Of a stretch of 64,000 bases of DNA, positions 50,442-59,757 are shown piece by piece; within the stretch, counting starts at the first letter, position 1, and each line of letters opens with the position of its first letter. The notes under the pieces were generated by a model. That model was given only the letters and a program-made list of their open reading frames with translations, was not told the origin of the DNA and searched no databases. Position numbers and translations under genes: made by a program. Source of the stretch: Salinibacterium sp. ZJ450 (lineage in GTDB: Bacteria; Actinomycetota; Actinomycetes; Actinomycetales; Microbacteriaceae); assembly GCF_011751885.2 (NCBI RefSeq), contig NZ_CP061771.1, positions 1,798,001 to 1,862,000 of the forward strand, in the 5' to 3' direction.

Positions 50442-51182
50442 CTAGAGTCCCGACTCGTTCGTGCGCACCAGGATCGCGTTCGAGTCGGGGCAGAGCACCA
50501 CGTCGTCGGGGGCCGATGCGCGCACGACGGCCATGTCCGACTCGTTGAGCCTCACACCGCTCGCGCTCGACACGCCGCCGCGCAGGTGAGAGGCACCCCA
50601 GCCGTAGCGGTCGCGCTGCTTCTCGTAGAGGGCCAGCAGGTCGGCGGGCACCTTCGAGGCGATGGTGGACCGGTTGGCGGAGGCGTGGCTGCGCTCGCTC
50701 TCCAGGCTGGCCAGTGCGGCATCGCGCTCAGCGGTCACCGCCGCGATCCGGGTGTTCAGCACGGCCAGCTCGGCTTTCGTGCCGTCAACGGTGGATTGCA
50801 GCCCCTCGAGCCGCTCCATCACCTGCAGCTCGATGTCTTCCAGATCGCTCCGGCGACGGCGCAACGCCTCCAACTCCTGCTCGAGCGCGTTCACGTCCTT
50901 CACCGACGAGGAGTGCTGCACCCGGTCGGTGTCACGGGTGATGCGAGCCTCGACCACCGCGACATCCGATTCGACGCGAGCCAGCTCGCTCTGCGCGTCC
51001 TCGGCCTCCCCGGACTCGTCGGCCAACCGTCGCCGCAGCGCGTCGGCCTCGGTCAACAGCGCGTTCAGCGCCGCATGCTCTGGCAGCGCTTTCGAGCGGT
51101 GTGCCAGCTGCTGCAGCCGCGTGTCGAGCGTTTGCAGGTCAAGCAATAGAGCCTGCTGATCGGGGCTGGCTTTCAGCGCCAT
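50442..51182 (-). CDS. Coiled-coil protein of the C4 zinc-ribbon (PF02591-like) family, ribbon degenerate
   Basis: 246 aa, mostly helical coiled coil (about 1-180: long runs of Leu/Glu/Ala heptads), then a C-terminal segment where family members carry CxxC...CxxC. Here only the second ribbon's CPDSNAILVR remains; the first pair reads ASHLRGGVSS and the second Cys of the last pair is Ser-Asn, so 3 of 4 Cys are missing and zinc binding is doubtful. Gene order Nif3 then this gene is the usual actinobacterial order (Rv2230c-Rv2229c); function unknown. Confidence 0.85.
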   Translation of the reverse strand: MALKASPDQQALLLDLQTLDTRLQQLAHRSKALPEHAALNALLTEADALRRRLADESGEAEDAQSELARVESDVAVVEARITRDTDRVQHSSSVKDVNALEQELEALRRRRSDLEDIELQVMERLEGLQSTVDGTKAELAVLNTRIAAVTAERDAALASLESERSHASANRSTIASKVPADLLALYEKQRDRYGWGASHLRGGVSSASGVRLNESDMAVVRASAPDDVVLCPDSNAILVRTNESGL

Positions 51183-51249
51183 GCGATTCTCCTTGATGCC
51201 CGAATGGGCGTGGTACCGGTGGTGGAAGTGATGGTGTGGGGAGGGACGA

Positions 51250-52068
51250 TCATTGCACGACGGTGAAGTCCCACGGATCGGTGCGCAGTTCGCTCACCGT
51301 AACCGTGACGCCCGGGAGGGCCGCCCGCAGTTCGGAGGCCGCCGCGGCAAGCCAGAGCCATTCGCTGGCCCAGTGGGCGACATCGATGAGCGCAGGACCG
51401 CCCGCCACGCGCGCGTTCTCCCGCGACTCGGAGGCCGGGTGATGCCGCAGGTCGGAGGTGATGTACACGTCGGCGGCGAGCACGGCCGGCTCGGAGAGCA
51501 GCGAGTCACCCGCTCCCCCGCACAGCGCGACCGTCGTGATGGGTTGCTCGTAGCGTCCGGCGACGCGGATGCCGGATGCGGTGGCCGGCAGCAGATCGCC
51601 GAGGGTGCGCGCCAGGGCGCCCAGCGATGTCGGCTGCTTCAGCTTGCCGACCCTGCCGAGTCCGCGACCCGGTCGGGTGCCCTCGACGATCGGCTTCTGC
51701 CCGTGCAGCCCGAGCGCGTGGGCAAAGACCGCGGACGTGCCGGTCTCGACCACGTCGGCGTTGGTGTGGGCGGCGATCAGGGCGCAGTTGCCGCGGATCA
51801 GTCTCGCCAGCAGGGCGCCCTTGTAGCGATCTTCCGCGATGGAGGTGACGCCGCGCAGCAGCAATGGATGGTGCACGAGCAGCAGGTCAGCGCCGAGCTC
51901 GATCGCCTCATCGACGGTGTCCGCGACGGCGTCGACCGCCAGGTGGATCGACGACACCTGGGCTGCGGGGTCTCCGGACAGGAAGCCGGGGGCATCCCAC
52001 GGCTCCGCGCCATCGAGAGGCCAGAGCGTCTGGATCGCGGAATTGACCTCGTGAACGGTGGGCGGCAC
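51250..52068 (-). CDS. Nif3-like dinuclear metal-centre protein
   Basis: 272-aa YbgI/Nif3 family toroidal protein; proposed metal-dependent hydrolase or GTP cyclohydrolase I-like, function unproven. Metal-site segments: LLLVHHPLLLRGV (two His), AAHTNAD (His), DVYITSDLRHHPASE and LIDVAHWASEW (His, Glu). GTG at 52068 (MPPTVHEVNSAIQTLWP) chosen because TACACT lies 6 nt upstream; the frame to 52125 has no support. Cotranscribed with the preceding NCS1 gene or the Zn-ribbon gene possible. Confidence 0.9.
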   Translation of the reverse strand: MPPTVHEVNSAIQTLWPLDGAEPWDAPGFLSGDPAAQVSSIHLAVDAVADTVDEAIELGADLLLVHHPLLLRGVTSIAEDRYKGALLARLIRGNCALIAAHTNADVVETGTSAVFAHALGLHGQKPIVEGTRPGRGLGRVGKLKQPTSLGALARTLGDLLPATASGIRVAGRYEQPITTVALCGGAGDSLLSEPAVLAADVYITSDLRHHPASESRENARVAGGPALIDVAHWASEWLWLAAAASELRAALPGVTVTVSELRTDPWDFTVVQ

Positions 52069-52084
52069 AGCACCAGTGTACGAG

Positions 52085-54619
52085 CTACGCACCCGCACTC
52101 TCCTGATCCCTGATGGCGGAAACACCGAATGCGATCGGGGTGATCAGGCCGAGCCCGAGGGCGACCAGCACGCCGAAGTCGGTGAGTGCGAGCGGGCTGT
52201 CGCGCGCCACGTTCAGCGCATCGAGGAGGTAACCCTGCCAGCCGTACCCGTCGAGGGTAGCGGCGGTGAAGCCATAACCGATGACGGTGATCACGACAAG
52301 CGCGCCGAGGTTCAGCCAGCGCATGTCGGCGTAGGCGCCGCCGGAGGCCAGCAAGGAGCGCGAGCTGAACCGGCGGTTGCGGATCATCAGCTCGGCCGCG
52401 AAGATCCCCACCCAGGCGGCGACCGGCACGGCGAGCGTCGTCGCGACATCCCGCAGCACCAGGTCGAACGGGAGCGCCGCCGCCGAGAGCACCGCTGCAC
52501 CGATCAGCAGCAGGATGCCGCCGATCACGACCGCAAACTGTCTGGGCACGCGCAGCCCGGTGGCCTGAATCGCGAATCCGCTGGAGTACAGCGCCACGCT
52601 GACCGCGGCGAGCAGGCTCAGAGCCGCCGACGCCATCAGCGGGATGAGGAACCAGCTGGGAACGACCGCTGCGAGGGCCGCGATCGGGTCTGTCGCGAGC
52701 TCGGGGGCCAGTGCGCTGTCGGAGGCGCTGAGCAGCGCACCCCAGCTGATCAGCACGAACGGCGGCACTGTGGCGCCGACCGTTGCCCACACCATCGACC
52801 GGCCGCCCGGCGCGCCCGGCTGCTGGTATCGGGCGAGGTCAGACGCGCTGGTCGCCCACGCCAGTCCGACCACGCTGAAGACGACCACCGCGCCGCCGAG
52901 GGCGACGAACCAGTCACCGTCGGGCACGAGCAGCGCATTGTCCAGGTTGATGCGACCGGCGGTGAGCACGATCAGGCCGATCACGAGAACCGCGCTGGCG
53001 ATGCCGAGCACCAGTTGCACGATGGCAAGCAGCCGGAAACCGAAGAAGGCGATCGCCGCGGCGATGACGAAGGCCACAGCGAGTGCGATGGCGCTGGCCT
53101 GGCCTTCGGAGAGCGCGCCGAGCAGCTGGCCGTGTGCCAGCGCCGACGATATCGAGGTGGCGAGCAACCAGAGCAGCACGGCCGCCCAGAACACCCGGGT
53201 AATGACCGCGAGCAGCGCCGGCACGATGTTGCCGCGCAGCCCGAATGAGGCGCGGGAGACCACCATGGTGGGCTGGCCGCTCCACTTGCCGGCCAGGGTA
53301 CCGAGGCCGAGCGGCAGGAAGGACAGGCCCACGCCCACCAGCACGGCGACGATGGACTGGCGAAGGCTTAGGCCGAGCGAGAACACTACGGCTCCGACGC
53401 CCATACTCACGGCAGACGACGACAGCGCGAACCAGAGCCAGAGCATGCGCGACGCACGACCGGTACGGGCCTCACGGGGAGTCGGTTCGAGCCCCGCGGC
53501 TTCGACCTGCCACACCGAGGCACGGGTGCGCTCGCGTGGGCGCGCGGGGACGGCGGTGATGGCGGGCTCGGCAGGCGCAGCTGGCTCGAGCGGCGGGGTG
53601 GTGTCGACCGGATCGGCGGCCTGCGCCGGTGCGGCAGTGGCGGCGAGCCCGGCGGTGCCAGCCTGTTCATCCGCGCCAGCCAGTTCGGCAGAGTCGGCGG
53701 GAGCGGCAGAGTCGGCGTGCGGTTGCGCAACCTCAACGTCCGAGACCGAGGCGGTTGCGTCGGGTTCCACAGCGTCACCAGCGTCAACGTCTGGCTCGGC
53801 AGCGTCAATCGCCGAGTCAGGCCCGGAAAAGCCGCTCAACTCGTCGTTGCGCCAGCCCCGACTCAGTTGGTCGAGGGAGGGTGCGAGGTGGTCTTCCGCC
53901 AGCTCGAGTGGTTCGGCACGGTGCGGCAGGTCAACTGCCCCCGCCAGCAAGGCCTCGAAACTGTGAACGCGGGCGGGCGCGGGCGCAGTTTCGTTCGGGG
54001 ACGCGGGGGTGTCCTCGGCGGCAAGGTCAGCGGCCGACGCGTCCTCGTCCTCACTGGGGCGCGCGTAGGCGGCAGCCCGGTCAGAGGTAGCTGTCCCGTC
54101 CGCGACATCCGTCCGGTCAGCGACATCGGCTCCGTCAGCGACATCCGCTTCGTCGATGGCGCTGGGAACCGGCACCGTCACCGCGTAGGCGGACTCGGCG
54201 GTGATCACCGGGATCACTCCGGTGAAGGTGCCGCGGCTGTTTTCGAGGGCGGCGAAAGCATCGGGGGTGCCGAGCGCCACCATCTCCGCTTCCCACTCGC
54301 GGTACTCGGCGACCTCGCGCTCACGCAGCGACATCTGCTGCTCGATCTGAGCGATCAGGTCGATGGTTTCGGTGGTGGGTCCCTGCGCGGCTTCGAGAGC
54401 GCGCACGATCTCATCGTCATCGAGCGAACGGCGCGGCGGGGGTGCCGGCAGCGCAGGCTCCGGTTCTGGGTCGACCGGCTGCTCGGACGGCACTGCATCG
54501 CGAGTGGGGTCGCCGGCCCGCAATGCGGACTCGTCGAAACCGCCAGGAGGCGGTGCCCAGGTGGAGCGGCGCGGACCGGGAGCAGACTGGTCGTCGGGTG
54601 CGTCTTCCACGGTGGCCAT
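52085..54619 (-). CDS. NCS1-type purine/cytosine permease with long acidic N-terminal tail
   Basis: 844 aa: residues about 1-395 are a low-complexity, mostly Asp/Ala/Pro-rich region (DVADGADVADRTDVADG near 160), and about 395-844 are a permease with roughly 12 helices, beginning MLWLWFALSSSAVSMGVGAV, with GQPTMVVSRASFGLRGN (NCS1 TM3 signature-like) and WATSASDLARYQ. A short conserved SLDDDEIVRALEAAQGPTTETID near 65-90 and EQQMSLREREVAEYREWEAEMVALGTP suggest a folded patch in the tail. Substrate probably nucleobase or related, not proven. TAGAAT (54627-54632) 7 nt before ATG: leaderless. Stop is 17 nt from the Nif3 start. Confidence 0.85.
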   Translation of the reverse strand: MATVEDAPDDQSAPGPRRSTWAPPPGGFDESALRAGDPTRDAVPSEQPVDPEPEPALPAPPPRRSLDDDEIVRALEAAQGPTTETIDLIAQIEQQMSLREREVAEYREWEAEMVALGTPDAFAALENSRGTFTGVIPVITAESAYAVTVPVPSAIDEADVADGADVADRTDVADGTATSDRAAAYARPSEDEDASAADLAAEDTPASPNETAPAPARVHSFEALLAGAVDLPHRAEPLELAEDHLAPSLDQLSRGWRNDELSGFSGPDSAIDAAEPDVDAGDAVEPDATASVSDVEVAQPHADSAAPADSAELAGADEQAGTAGLAATAAPAQAADPVDTTPPLEPAAPAEPAITAVPARPRERTRASVWQVEAAGLEPTPREARTGRASRMLWLWFALSSSAVSMGVGAVVFSLGLSLRQSIVAVLVGVGLSFLPLGLGTLAGKWSGQPTMVVSRASFGLRGNIVPALLAVITRVFWAAVLLWLLATSISSALAHGQLLGALSEGQASAIALAVAFVIAAAIAFFGFRLLAIVQLVLGIASAVLVIGLIVLTAGRINLDNALLVPDGDWFVALGGAVVVFSVVGLAWATSASDLARYQQPGAPGGRSMVWATVGATVPPFVLISWGALLSASDSALAPELATDPIAALAAVVPSWFLIPLMASAALSLLAAVSVALYSSGFAIQATGLRVPRQFAVVIGGILLLIGAAVLSAAALPFDLVLRDVATTLAVPVAAWVGIFAAELMIRNRRFSSRSLLASGGAYADMRWLNLGALVVITVIGYGFTAATLDGYGWQGYLLDALNVARDSPLALTDFGVLVALGLGLITPIAFGVSAIRDQESAGA
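54098..54151 (-). repeat. Three 18-bp tandem units in the permease tail
   Basis: 54098-54115, 54116-54133 and 54134-54151, all GTC(A/C)GCGACATC(C/G)G... type, encode the DVADGA/DVADRT repeats. In-frame, so copy number can vary without frameshift. Confidence 0.75.
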
Positions 54620-54725
54620 GACCCGAATTCTAGGCGTTTACCGCCCGTACACCGGGCCGACCGGCCGCAACCGGCCGACACCGTCACGACGGCGGCTCCC
54701 ACAGTGCTCCGACAGCGCTCCGAAG

Positions 54726-55259
54726 TCAGTGCTGACCGTGCGCGGTGAGGATGCCGCGGCCGAGACCGTGGAAGAACAGGCTGATGCCGAGCACTCCCGG
54801 CGTGGACCGCTCATCCAGACTGACGGATGGCACGTCGAGCGCGTGCACGACGAAGATATAGCGGTGAACGCCCGTGCCCGGCGGCGGCGCCGCACCGCCG
54901 AATGCGGGCTCACGGCTCTCGTTCGGCAGGGTAACCGCCCCTCGCGGCAGCAGGCCGCGGGTGGGGTCCCCCGCGCCGGATTCCAGAGAGGTGACCGACA
55001 GCGGCAGGTTGAACACCGCCCAGTGCCACCACCCGCTGCCGGTGGGCGCGTCCGGGTCGAGGCAGGTGACGGCGAAGCTCTTGGTGTCGGGTGGGAAGCC
55101 GCTCCACGTCAGCTGCGGAGACAGGTCGCGACCGCCGGCATCCGCCGCGTAGTGCGCGCGAGGCAGGTCGCCGCCATCCGTGAAATCGGAACTCGAAACC
55201 GGGAACGTGGCCACCTGCTTGAGCTTCGCCAGCTCGGCATACGGGTCAAGGTTGAGCAT
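54726..55259 (-). CDS. YbhB/YbcL family Raf-kinase-inhibitor-like protein (PEBP)
   Basis: 177-aa bacterial PEBP; cytosolic ligand-binding fold, no known bacterial reaction. Landmarks: SPQLTWSGFPPDTKSFAVTCLDPDAPTGSGWWHWAVFNLP, GGAAPPPGTGVHRYIFVVHAL, plus the family's SSDFTDGG start. ATG with GGAAGGA upstream. Divergent from katA across 287 bp. Confidence 0.92.
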   Translation of the reverse strand: MLNLDPYAELAKLKQVATFPVSSSDFTDGGDLPRAHYAADAGGRDLSPQLTWSGFPPDTKSFAVTCLDPDAPTGSGWWHWAVFNLPLSVTSLESGAGDPTRGLLPRGAVTLPNESREPAFGGAAPPPGTGVHRYIFVVHALDVPSVSLDERSTPGVLGISLFFHGLGRGILTAHGQH

Positions 55260-55546
55260 CGGTGCGTCCTTCCGTCCCGCCCAGCCTAGACAGACGACCT
55301 CCCCCGCCGCGCAGAATGGCAGCGAAACGTCACGACACGCCGTTCAGTTTCGCCGACACGCCGCCGGATGTCGCGAATCACTGCCGTTCTGCGCGCCGCC
55401 GCGCCCTGCATGGCTGCAGTCGCACCACCCGCACGTGCACCATCAGCGCGGCACCCGCCGCAGCCTCTTGACGCATACCACCGCCTCTGCTGGACTCGCA
55501 CAGATGCCTCTTCGACATCGATCCGGTAGGAAAGGAGAGGAGCATC
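55260..55546. other. Region between PEBP and catalase genes
   Basis: 287 bp, no gene. Carries a candidate katA promoter, TTGACG (55468-55473), 17-bp spacer, TGGACT (55491-55496), and a 9-bp inverted pair CGCGCAGAA (55308-55316) / TTCTGCGCG (55387-55395) 70 bp apart. Confidence 0.4.
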
Positions 55547-57205
55547 ATGACCGACCCCACTGGCAAAGCTCCCGCAGAAGGCGACGACCGCGCAATCCTG
55601 ACGAACCGTCAGGGGCATCCGGTTTACGACAATCAGAACCAACGCACGGTTGGCCCGCGCGGCCCGGTGACGCTCGAGAACTACCAGTTCCTCGAGAAGA
55701 TCAGCCACTTCGACCGGGAGCGGATTCCCGAGCGGGTGGTGCACGCTCGCGGTGCCGTGGCGTTCGGTCATTTCGAAGCCACCGGCAAGTGGGGTGACGA
55801 GCCGATCTCGAAGTACACCCGGGCGAGTCTGTTCCAACAGGCTGGCAAGCAGACCGACCTGGCGGTGCGGTTCTCCACCGTGATCGGCGGCCGCGACTCC
55901 GCGGAGACCGCCCGCGACCCGCGAGGATTCGCCGTGAAGTTCTACACAGACGAAGGCAACTGGGACCTGGTCGGCAACAACCTCGCCGTGTTCTTCATCC
56001 GTGACGCGCTCAAATTCCCCGACGTCATCCACTCGCTGAAACCCGACCCCGTCACGTTCCGGCAGGAGCCCGCGCGCATCTTCGACTTCATGTCGCAGAC
56101 CCCGGAGTCGATGCACATGCTGGTGAACCTATTCAGCCCCCGCGGCATCCCCGCCGACTACCGGCACATGCAGGGCTTCGGAGTGAACACCTACAAGTGG
56201 TGCAACTCGGCCGGCGAGACGGTGCTGGTGAAATACCACTGGCAACCCCAGCAGGGCGTGAAGAGCATGACAGCGCAGGATGCCGCGAACGTGCAGGCCA
56301 CCGAAACGGGTCACGCGTCGAAGGACCTGTACGAGGCAATCACCCGCGGCGACCTGCCGAAATGGGACCTGTACGTGCAGATGATGAGTGACGACGAGCA
56401 TCCGGAACTGGACTGGGATCCCCTGGATGACACCAAGACCTGGCCGGAACAGGACTTCCCGCCGAAGCTCATCGGCACCATGACCCTCACCGGCAACGTC
56501 AGCGACCATCACCAGGACAACGAGCAGATCGCGTTCGGCACCGGCGTGCTGGTGGACGGGCTCGACTTCTCCGACGACAAGATGCTGGTCGGCCGCACGT
56601 TCAGCTACAGCGACACCCAGCGCTACCGGGTGGGCCCCAACTACCTGCAGCTGCCGGTGAACTCGCCATCCGCCGAGGTCGCCACCAATCAGCGCGGCGG
56701 CCAGATGTCGTTCTTCGTCGACCTAGGGCACGGCCAGAACCCGCACGTCAACTACGAGCCGTCGATCACCGGCGGGCTCCGTGAGGCGCAGTACGCGACG
56801 GATGACATCGAGGGTCCGGAGCTGACCGGCCGGCTGACCAGGGCGCGGATCCCCCGCACCAACGACTATCTGCAGGCCGGGCAGCGCTACCAGCTGATGG
56901 AGCAGTGGGAGAAGGACGACCTCGTTGCGAACTTCGTCGAGCTGATCGGGCAGGCGGCGGACGTCGTGCAGCGGCGGATGGTGTGGCACTTCCTGCTCGC
57001 CGACGACGAACTGGGGCTGCGGGTGGGTGAAGGCCTCGGCATCCGCCCCGACGACGTTCGCAACCTGGATCCGTTACCCGGTCAAACCCTGAACGACGAG
57101 GAACGCATGCGCCTGCAGAACCTCGGCGCGAACGGGCCGCGTGATGTCGCTGGCCTGACCATGACGCACTGCGTGCACAACGAGCGGGTGGTGATCGAAC
57201 GCTGA
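55547..57205 (+). CDS. katA: Haem catalase
   Basis: 552-aa monofunctional catalase (2 H2O2 to O2 + 2 H2O). Active-site His66 in [15 protein letters not shown], Asn in [13 protein letters not shown] (144-145), haem-binding Tyr in [32 protein letters not shown]-terminus and length fit clade 3-like enzymes with a C-terminal extension. RBS AAAGGAG/GAGGAG directly before ATG. Likely oxidative-stress inducible; the 5' region has a plausible promoter but no recognised operator. Confidence 0.95.
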   Translation: MTDPTGKAPAEGDDRAILTNRQGHPVYDNQNQRTVGPRGPVTLENYQFLEKISHFDRERIPERVVHARGAVAFGHFEATGKWGDEPISKYTRASLFQQAGKQTDLAVRFSTVIGGRDSAETARDPRGFAVKFYTDEGNWDLVGNNLAVFFIRDALKFPDVIHSLKPDPVTFRQEPARIFDFMSQTPESMHMLVNLFSPRGIPADYRHMQGFGVNTYKWCNSAGETVLVKYHWQPQQGVKSMTAQDAANVQATETGHASKDLYEAITRGDLPKWDLYVQMMSDDEHPELDWDPLDDTKTWPEQDFPPKLIGTMTLTGNVSDHHQDNEQIAFGTGVLVDGLDFSDDKMLVGRTFSYSDTQRYRVGPNYLQLPVNSPSAEVATNQRGGQMSFFVDLGHGQNPHVNYEPSITGGLREAQYATDDIEGPELTGRLTRARIPRTNDYLQAGQRYQLMEQWEKDDLVANFVELIGQAADVVQRRMVWHFLLADDELGLRVGEGLGIRPDDVRNLDPLPGQTLNDEERMRLQNLGANGPRDVAGLTMTHCVHNERVVIER

Positions 57206-57223
57206 GCTTGCGGCTGGCGGTGT

Positions 57224-58189
57224 CTACAACCAGTCCTGCCGTTTGAACGTGAAGTACAGGCCGAACGAGATCACCAGAATCGACGCGGACGAGAACCAGA
57301 AGCCCCACGGCTCGGCGAAGCCGGGGTACGGCACGTTCTGCCCGTAGTAGCCGGTGATCGCGGTCGGCACCGCGATGATCGCCGCCCAGCTGGTCACCTT
57401 CTTCATGATCATGTTCATCCGGTTGCCCTGCAGCCCCACGTTGGTCTCCAGGATCGTGGTAACCAGATCGCGCAGCGAGTCGGTCCAGTCGGTGGCCCGC
57501 AGAACGTGGTCATAGACATCCTGGAAATACGGCATCATCTCCCGCGGCATCACGTCGAAGTCGCGGCGCATGATCGTGTTGACGACCTCGCGCATCGGCA
57601 TCACGATGCGGCGCAGGCGCACCAGGCTCTTGCGTAATTCAAAGGAGCGGCGCTGGATGTCGCCGTTGCGCGGTTTCTCCGCGAACAGCGCCTCTTCCAG
57701 GCTGTCGATCTGCTCGTCCAGTCCCTGCACCGTGTCGAAATGCCCGTCGACGATCTCATCGAGCAACCCCCACAGCAGGAACGAGGCCCCGTGCGTCGAG
57801 AGTCGGGAGTCGTTGTCCCAGCGGCGCACCACCGGCGACATGTCGAATTCCGGCCCGTGGATGGTGATCAGCGCGTGCGGGGTGATGAACGCCTTCACCT
57901 CGGATTCCTGAAGCTCACCGGTCTCAGGATCGAGCGTGGCACTGTACGCGGCGAGGAACAGGTGGGTGTCGTACCGGTCGAGCTTCGGCCGCTGGTACTC
58001 GTGCACCGCATCCTCAATCGCGAGGTGATGCAGGCCGAGCTCCTCCTCGATCTGCGCGAGGTCCTCGGCGGTCGGCGAGATGAAGTCCGCCCACACCGCC
58101 ACGCCTTCGCCGAGCACCAGATCGGAGACGTCGGCCATCGGAAAGTCGCGCGACTCGAGCGCGCCGTGACGGTACAAGCGAGTGTTCAC
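57224..58189 (-). CDS. CorA-family divalent cation channel
   Basis: 321-aa CorA (2-TM-GxN) protein: long cytosolic alpha/beta funnel, helix with LRDLVTTILETNVGLQGNRMN, TM1 (WAAIIAVPTAITGYYGQNVPYPG) and TM2 (FWFSSASILVISFGLYFTF), ending KRQDWL. The pore motif is YGQN rather than YGMN: Gly and Asn are kept but Met is Gln, a variant I associate with actinobacterial homologs. Mg/Co/Ni selectivity is therefore uncertain. GTG start; TAGCAT is 9 nt upstream. Confidence 0.9.
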   Translation of the reverse strand: MNTRLYRHGALESRDFPMADVSDLVLGEGVAVWADFISPTAEDLAQIEEELGLHHLAIEDAVHEYQRPKLDRYDTHLFLAAYSATLDPETGELQESEVKAFITPHALITIHGPEFDMSPVVRRWDNDSRLSTHGASFLLWGLLDEIVDGHFDTVQGLDEQIDSLEEALFAEKPRNGDIQRRSFELRKSLVRLRRIVMPMREVVNTIMRRDFDVMPREMMPYFQDVYDHVLRATDWTDSLRDLVTTILETNVGLQGNRMNMIMKKVTSWAAIIAVPTAITGYYGQNVPYPGFAEPWGFWFSSASILVISFGLYFTFKRQDWL

Positions 58190-58249
58190 AGTGGCGCCAT
58201 GCTAGCCCCGCGAGACACGGGTGTGCGCAGCGGTGCGAGGCGGGGCCGG

Positions 58250-58963
58250 TCAGCCGATCAGCACGAAGATGCCGAGCACGATCAGCCACACCGACCACAG
58301 TGTGTACCCGATCGGCACCAGCATGCCCGCAGGCGCCCAGCCGTTCGGCTCGGCGGGGCCGACGAACTCAAGCGAGCCGATCATCAACACCACGCCGATG
58401 ACGACGCCGGCAAGGCTCAGCCACACCGGCAGGTCGGTGGCCGTCAGCGCGGCGACCGAGAACAGGATGCTCCACAGCCCGGTCAACGCGTAGCCGAGGT
58501 GTTCGCCCACGGCGACCCCGAGGTAACGGTTGAACGACTGAAACACCACGCCCGCGGCATCCCGCTCGGCGGCCGGCAGCGACGCGTCCGACGCGGTGCG
58601 GGCGAGGTACGGCACAAGAAACGGCCACCGCATCAGACCGAGCGCCTGCACGAGGCCCGCCAGAACGCCGACCACGACGGTCGCCAGCAGCAGGGTGCCG
58701 TCAGCGGCGCGGATCACGCTGGCGGTCAGCACGGCAATGGCGATGAACAGCACCGCCGACACGGCAAGGCCCCACCACAACAGAACGAGGCGGGTACCGC
58801 CCGCCCGGAACTTGGCGAGCACATCCCGGCTGGGCTGGCGCAGGATGTCGGGGTACTCGAAGGTGATCGCCAGGGCCGCGTAGAACGCGTTGAACAGCAG
58901 CGGAACAACGATGAGTGACACTCCCACGAGAACGCTCATCCGCTTGTCCATCCTCGCCATCAC
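58250..58963 (-). CDS. DUF4386-like membrane protein
   Basis: About 237 aa with six or more hydrophobic helices: LVGVSLIVVPLLFNAFYAALA, the FEYPDILRQPSRDVLAKFRAGG loop characteristic of DUF4386-type proteins, then LVLLWWGLAVSAVLF. Function unknown. Starts possible at GTG 58963, ATG 58960 or ATG 58951 with no clear RBS for any. Adjacent to a tRNA gene on the same strand. Confidence 0.75.
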   Translation of the reverse strand: MMARMDKRMSVLVGVSLIVVPLLFNAFYAALAITFEYPDILRQPSRDVLAKFRAGGTRLVLLWWGLAVSAVLFIAIAVLTASVIRAADGTLLLATVVVGVLAGLVQALGLMRWPFLVPYLARTASDASLPAAERDAAGVVFQSFNRYLGVAVGEHLGYALTGLWSILFSVAALTATDLPVWLSLAGVVIGVVLMIGSLEFVGPAEPNGWAPAGMLVPIGYTLWSVWLIVLGIFVLIG

Positions 58964-58982
58964 GCATGGGGAATCAGAGGGG

Positions 58983-59055
58983 TGGGCCCTACCGGGATCG
59001 AACCGATGACATCCACGGTGTAAACGTGGCGCTCTACCAGCTGAGCTAAAGGCCC
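58983..59055 (-). tRNA. tRNA-Val (anticodon TAC)
   Basis: 73 nt: acceptor GGGCCTT pairs with AGGGCCC, D-arm AGCTCAGCTGGTAGAGC, anticodon stem CCACG/CGTGG around loop TTTACAC (anticodon TAC, Val), T-arm CGGTTCGATCCCG. The 3' CCA is not encoded (A-CCC follows). Confidence 0.95.
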
Positions 59056-59098
59056 TTCACCCTTGCGGGCGGGTCTATATTACGGGGTTTCGTCGGGC

Positions 59099-59578
59099 TC
59101 AGCCAACGCGAGCGGGCGTAACCAGCGTTAGCGCGGTCCGATACTCGGCAATGTCACGCGGTTCACCGGGAGCGTTGATGAAGCGGGCGCGAATCACGCC
59201 CTCGGTGTCGATCACGAAGGTGGCCCGCGTCGCGAATCCCTTCTCCTCGACAAACACGCCGTACTCCTTCGACACGCCACCGTGTGGCCAGAAGTCGGCG
59301 AGCAGGGTGAAGTCGTAGCCCTCCTGCTCGGCGAACGCGCGAAGCGACGCCTTCGAGTCGACCGAGATGCCGATCAGCTCCACGCCGTTCTGCTGGAACA
59401 ACTCGAGGTTGTCGCGCAGCGCGCACAGTTCACCGGTGCAGACACCCGTGAACGCCAGCGGGAAGAACACCAGCACAACCGGCTTCTTGCCCCGGAATTC
59501 GGACAGTCGGATGTGCTCACCGAACTGATTGGGGAGCTCAAAGTCGGGGGCGTGGGTATCGATTTCCAAAGCCATCAT
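59099..59578 (-). CDS. AhpE/Bcp-type peroxiredoxin
   Basis: 159-aa thioredoxin-fold peroxidase. Peroxidatic Cys in PLAFTGVCTGELCALRD, with a second Cys five residues later, the Bcp-type helix-2 resolving position; M. tuberculosis AhpE lacks that one and is 1-Cys. DFWPHGGVSKEYGVFVEEKG is a close match to AhpE. So this may be an atypical 2-Cys enzyme with AhpE ancestry. Two adjacent ATGs (59578, 59575); GGAAGG favours the second slightly. Single gene after the tRNA. Confidence 0.93.
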   Translation of the reverse strand: MMALEIDTHAPDFELPNQFGEHIRLSEFRGKKPVVLVFFPLAFTGVCTGELCALRDNLELFQQNGVELIGISVDSKASLRAFAEQEGYDFTLLADFWPHGGVSKEYGVFVEEKGFATRATFVIDTEGVIRARFINAPGEPRDIAEYRTALTLVTPARVG

Positions 59579-59663
59579 GTGGTCCTTCCACGGCCCGCGC
59601 CACAGAGCGCGCGGACACGATCCGCCATCCTACGCCGGTGCGGTCACAGAGGAAAGTCACAAC

Positions 59664-59695
59664 TAGACTGCCGGTGCATAGTCGTTAACCGTTAA
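59664..59695 (+). promoter_or_regulatory. Candidate aceE promoter and operator
   Basis: TAGACT (59664-59669) is a typical -10 of this window, and a small inverted repeat TTAAC-C-GTTAA (59685-59695) lies just downstream, in the aceE leader, 62 nt before the GTG. No -35 assigned. Confidence 0.45.
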
Positions 59696-59757
59696 GGCTC
59701 ACCCCAGCATTCCGTGTCAGGCTGTGCAAGATCTGTCTCAACAAGGAAGAGGTCACA

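Noticed and set aside
55308-55395. Distant 9-bp inverted pair in the katA upstream region
   Set aside because: 70-nt spacing and short arms; expected by chance in GC-rich DNA.
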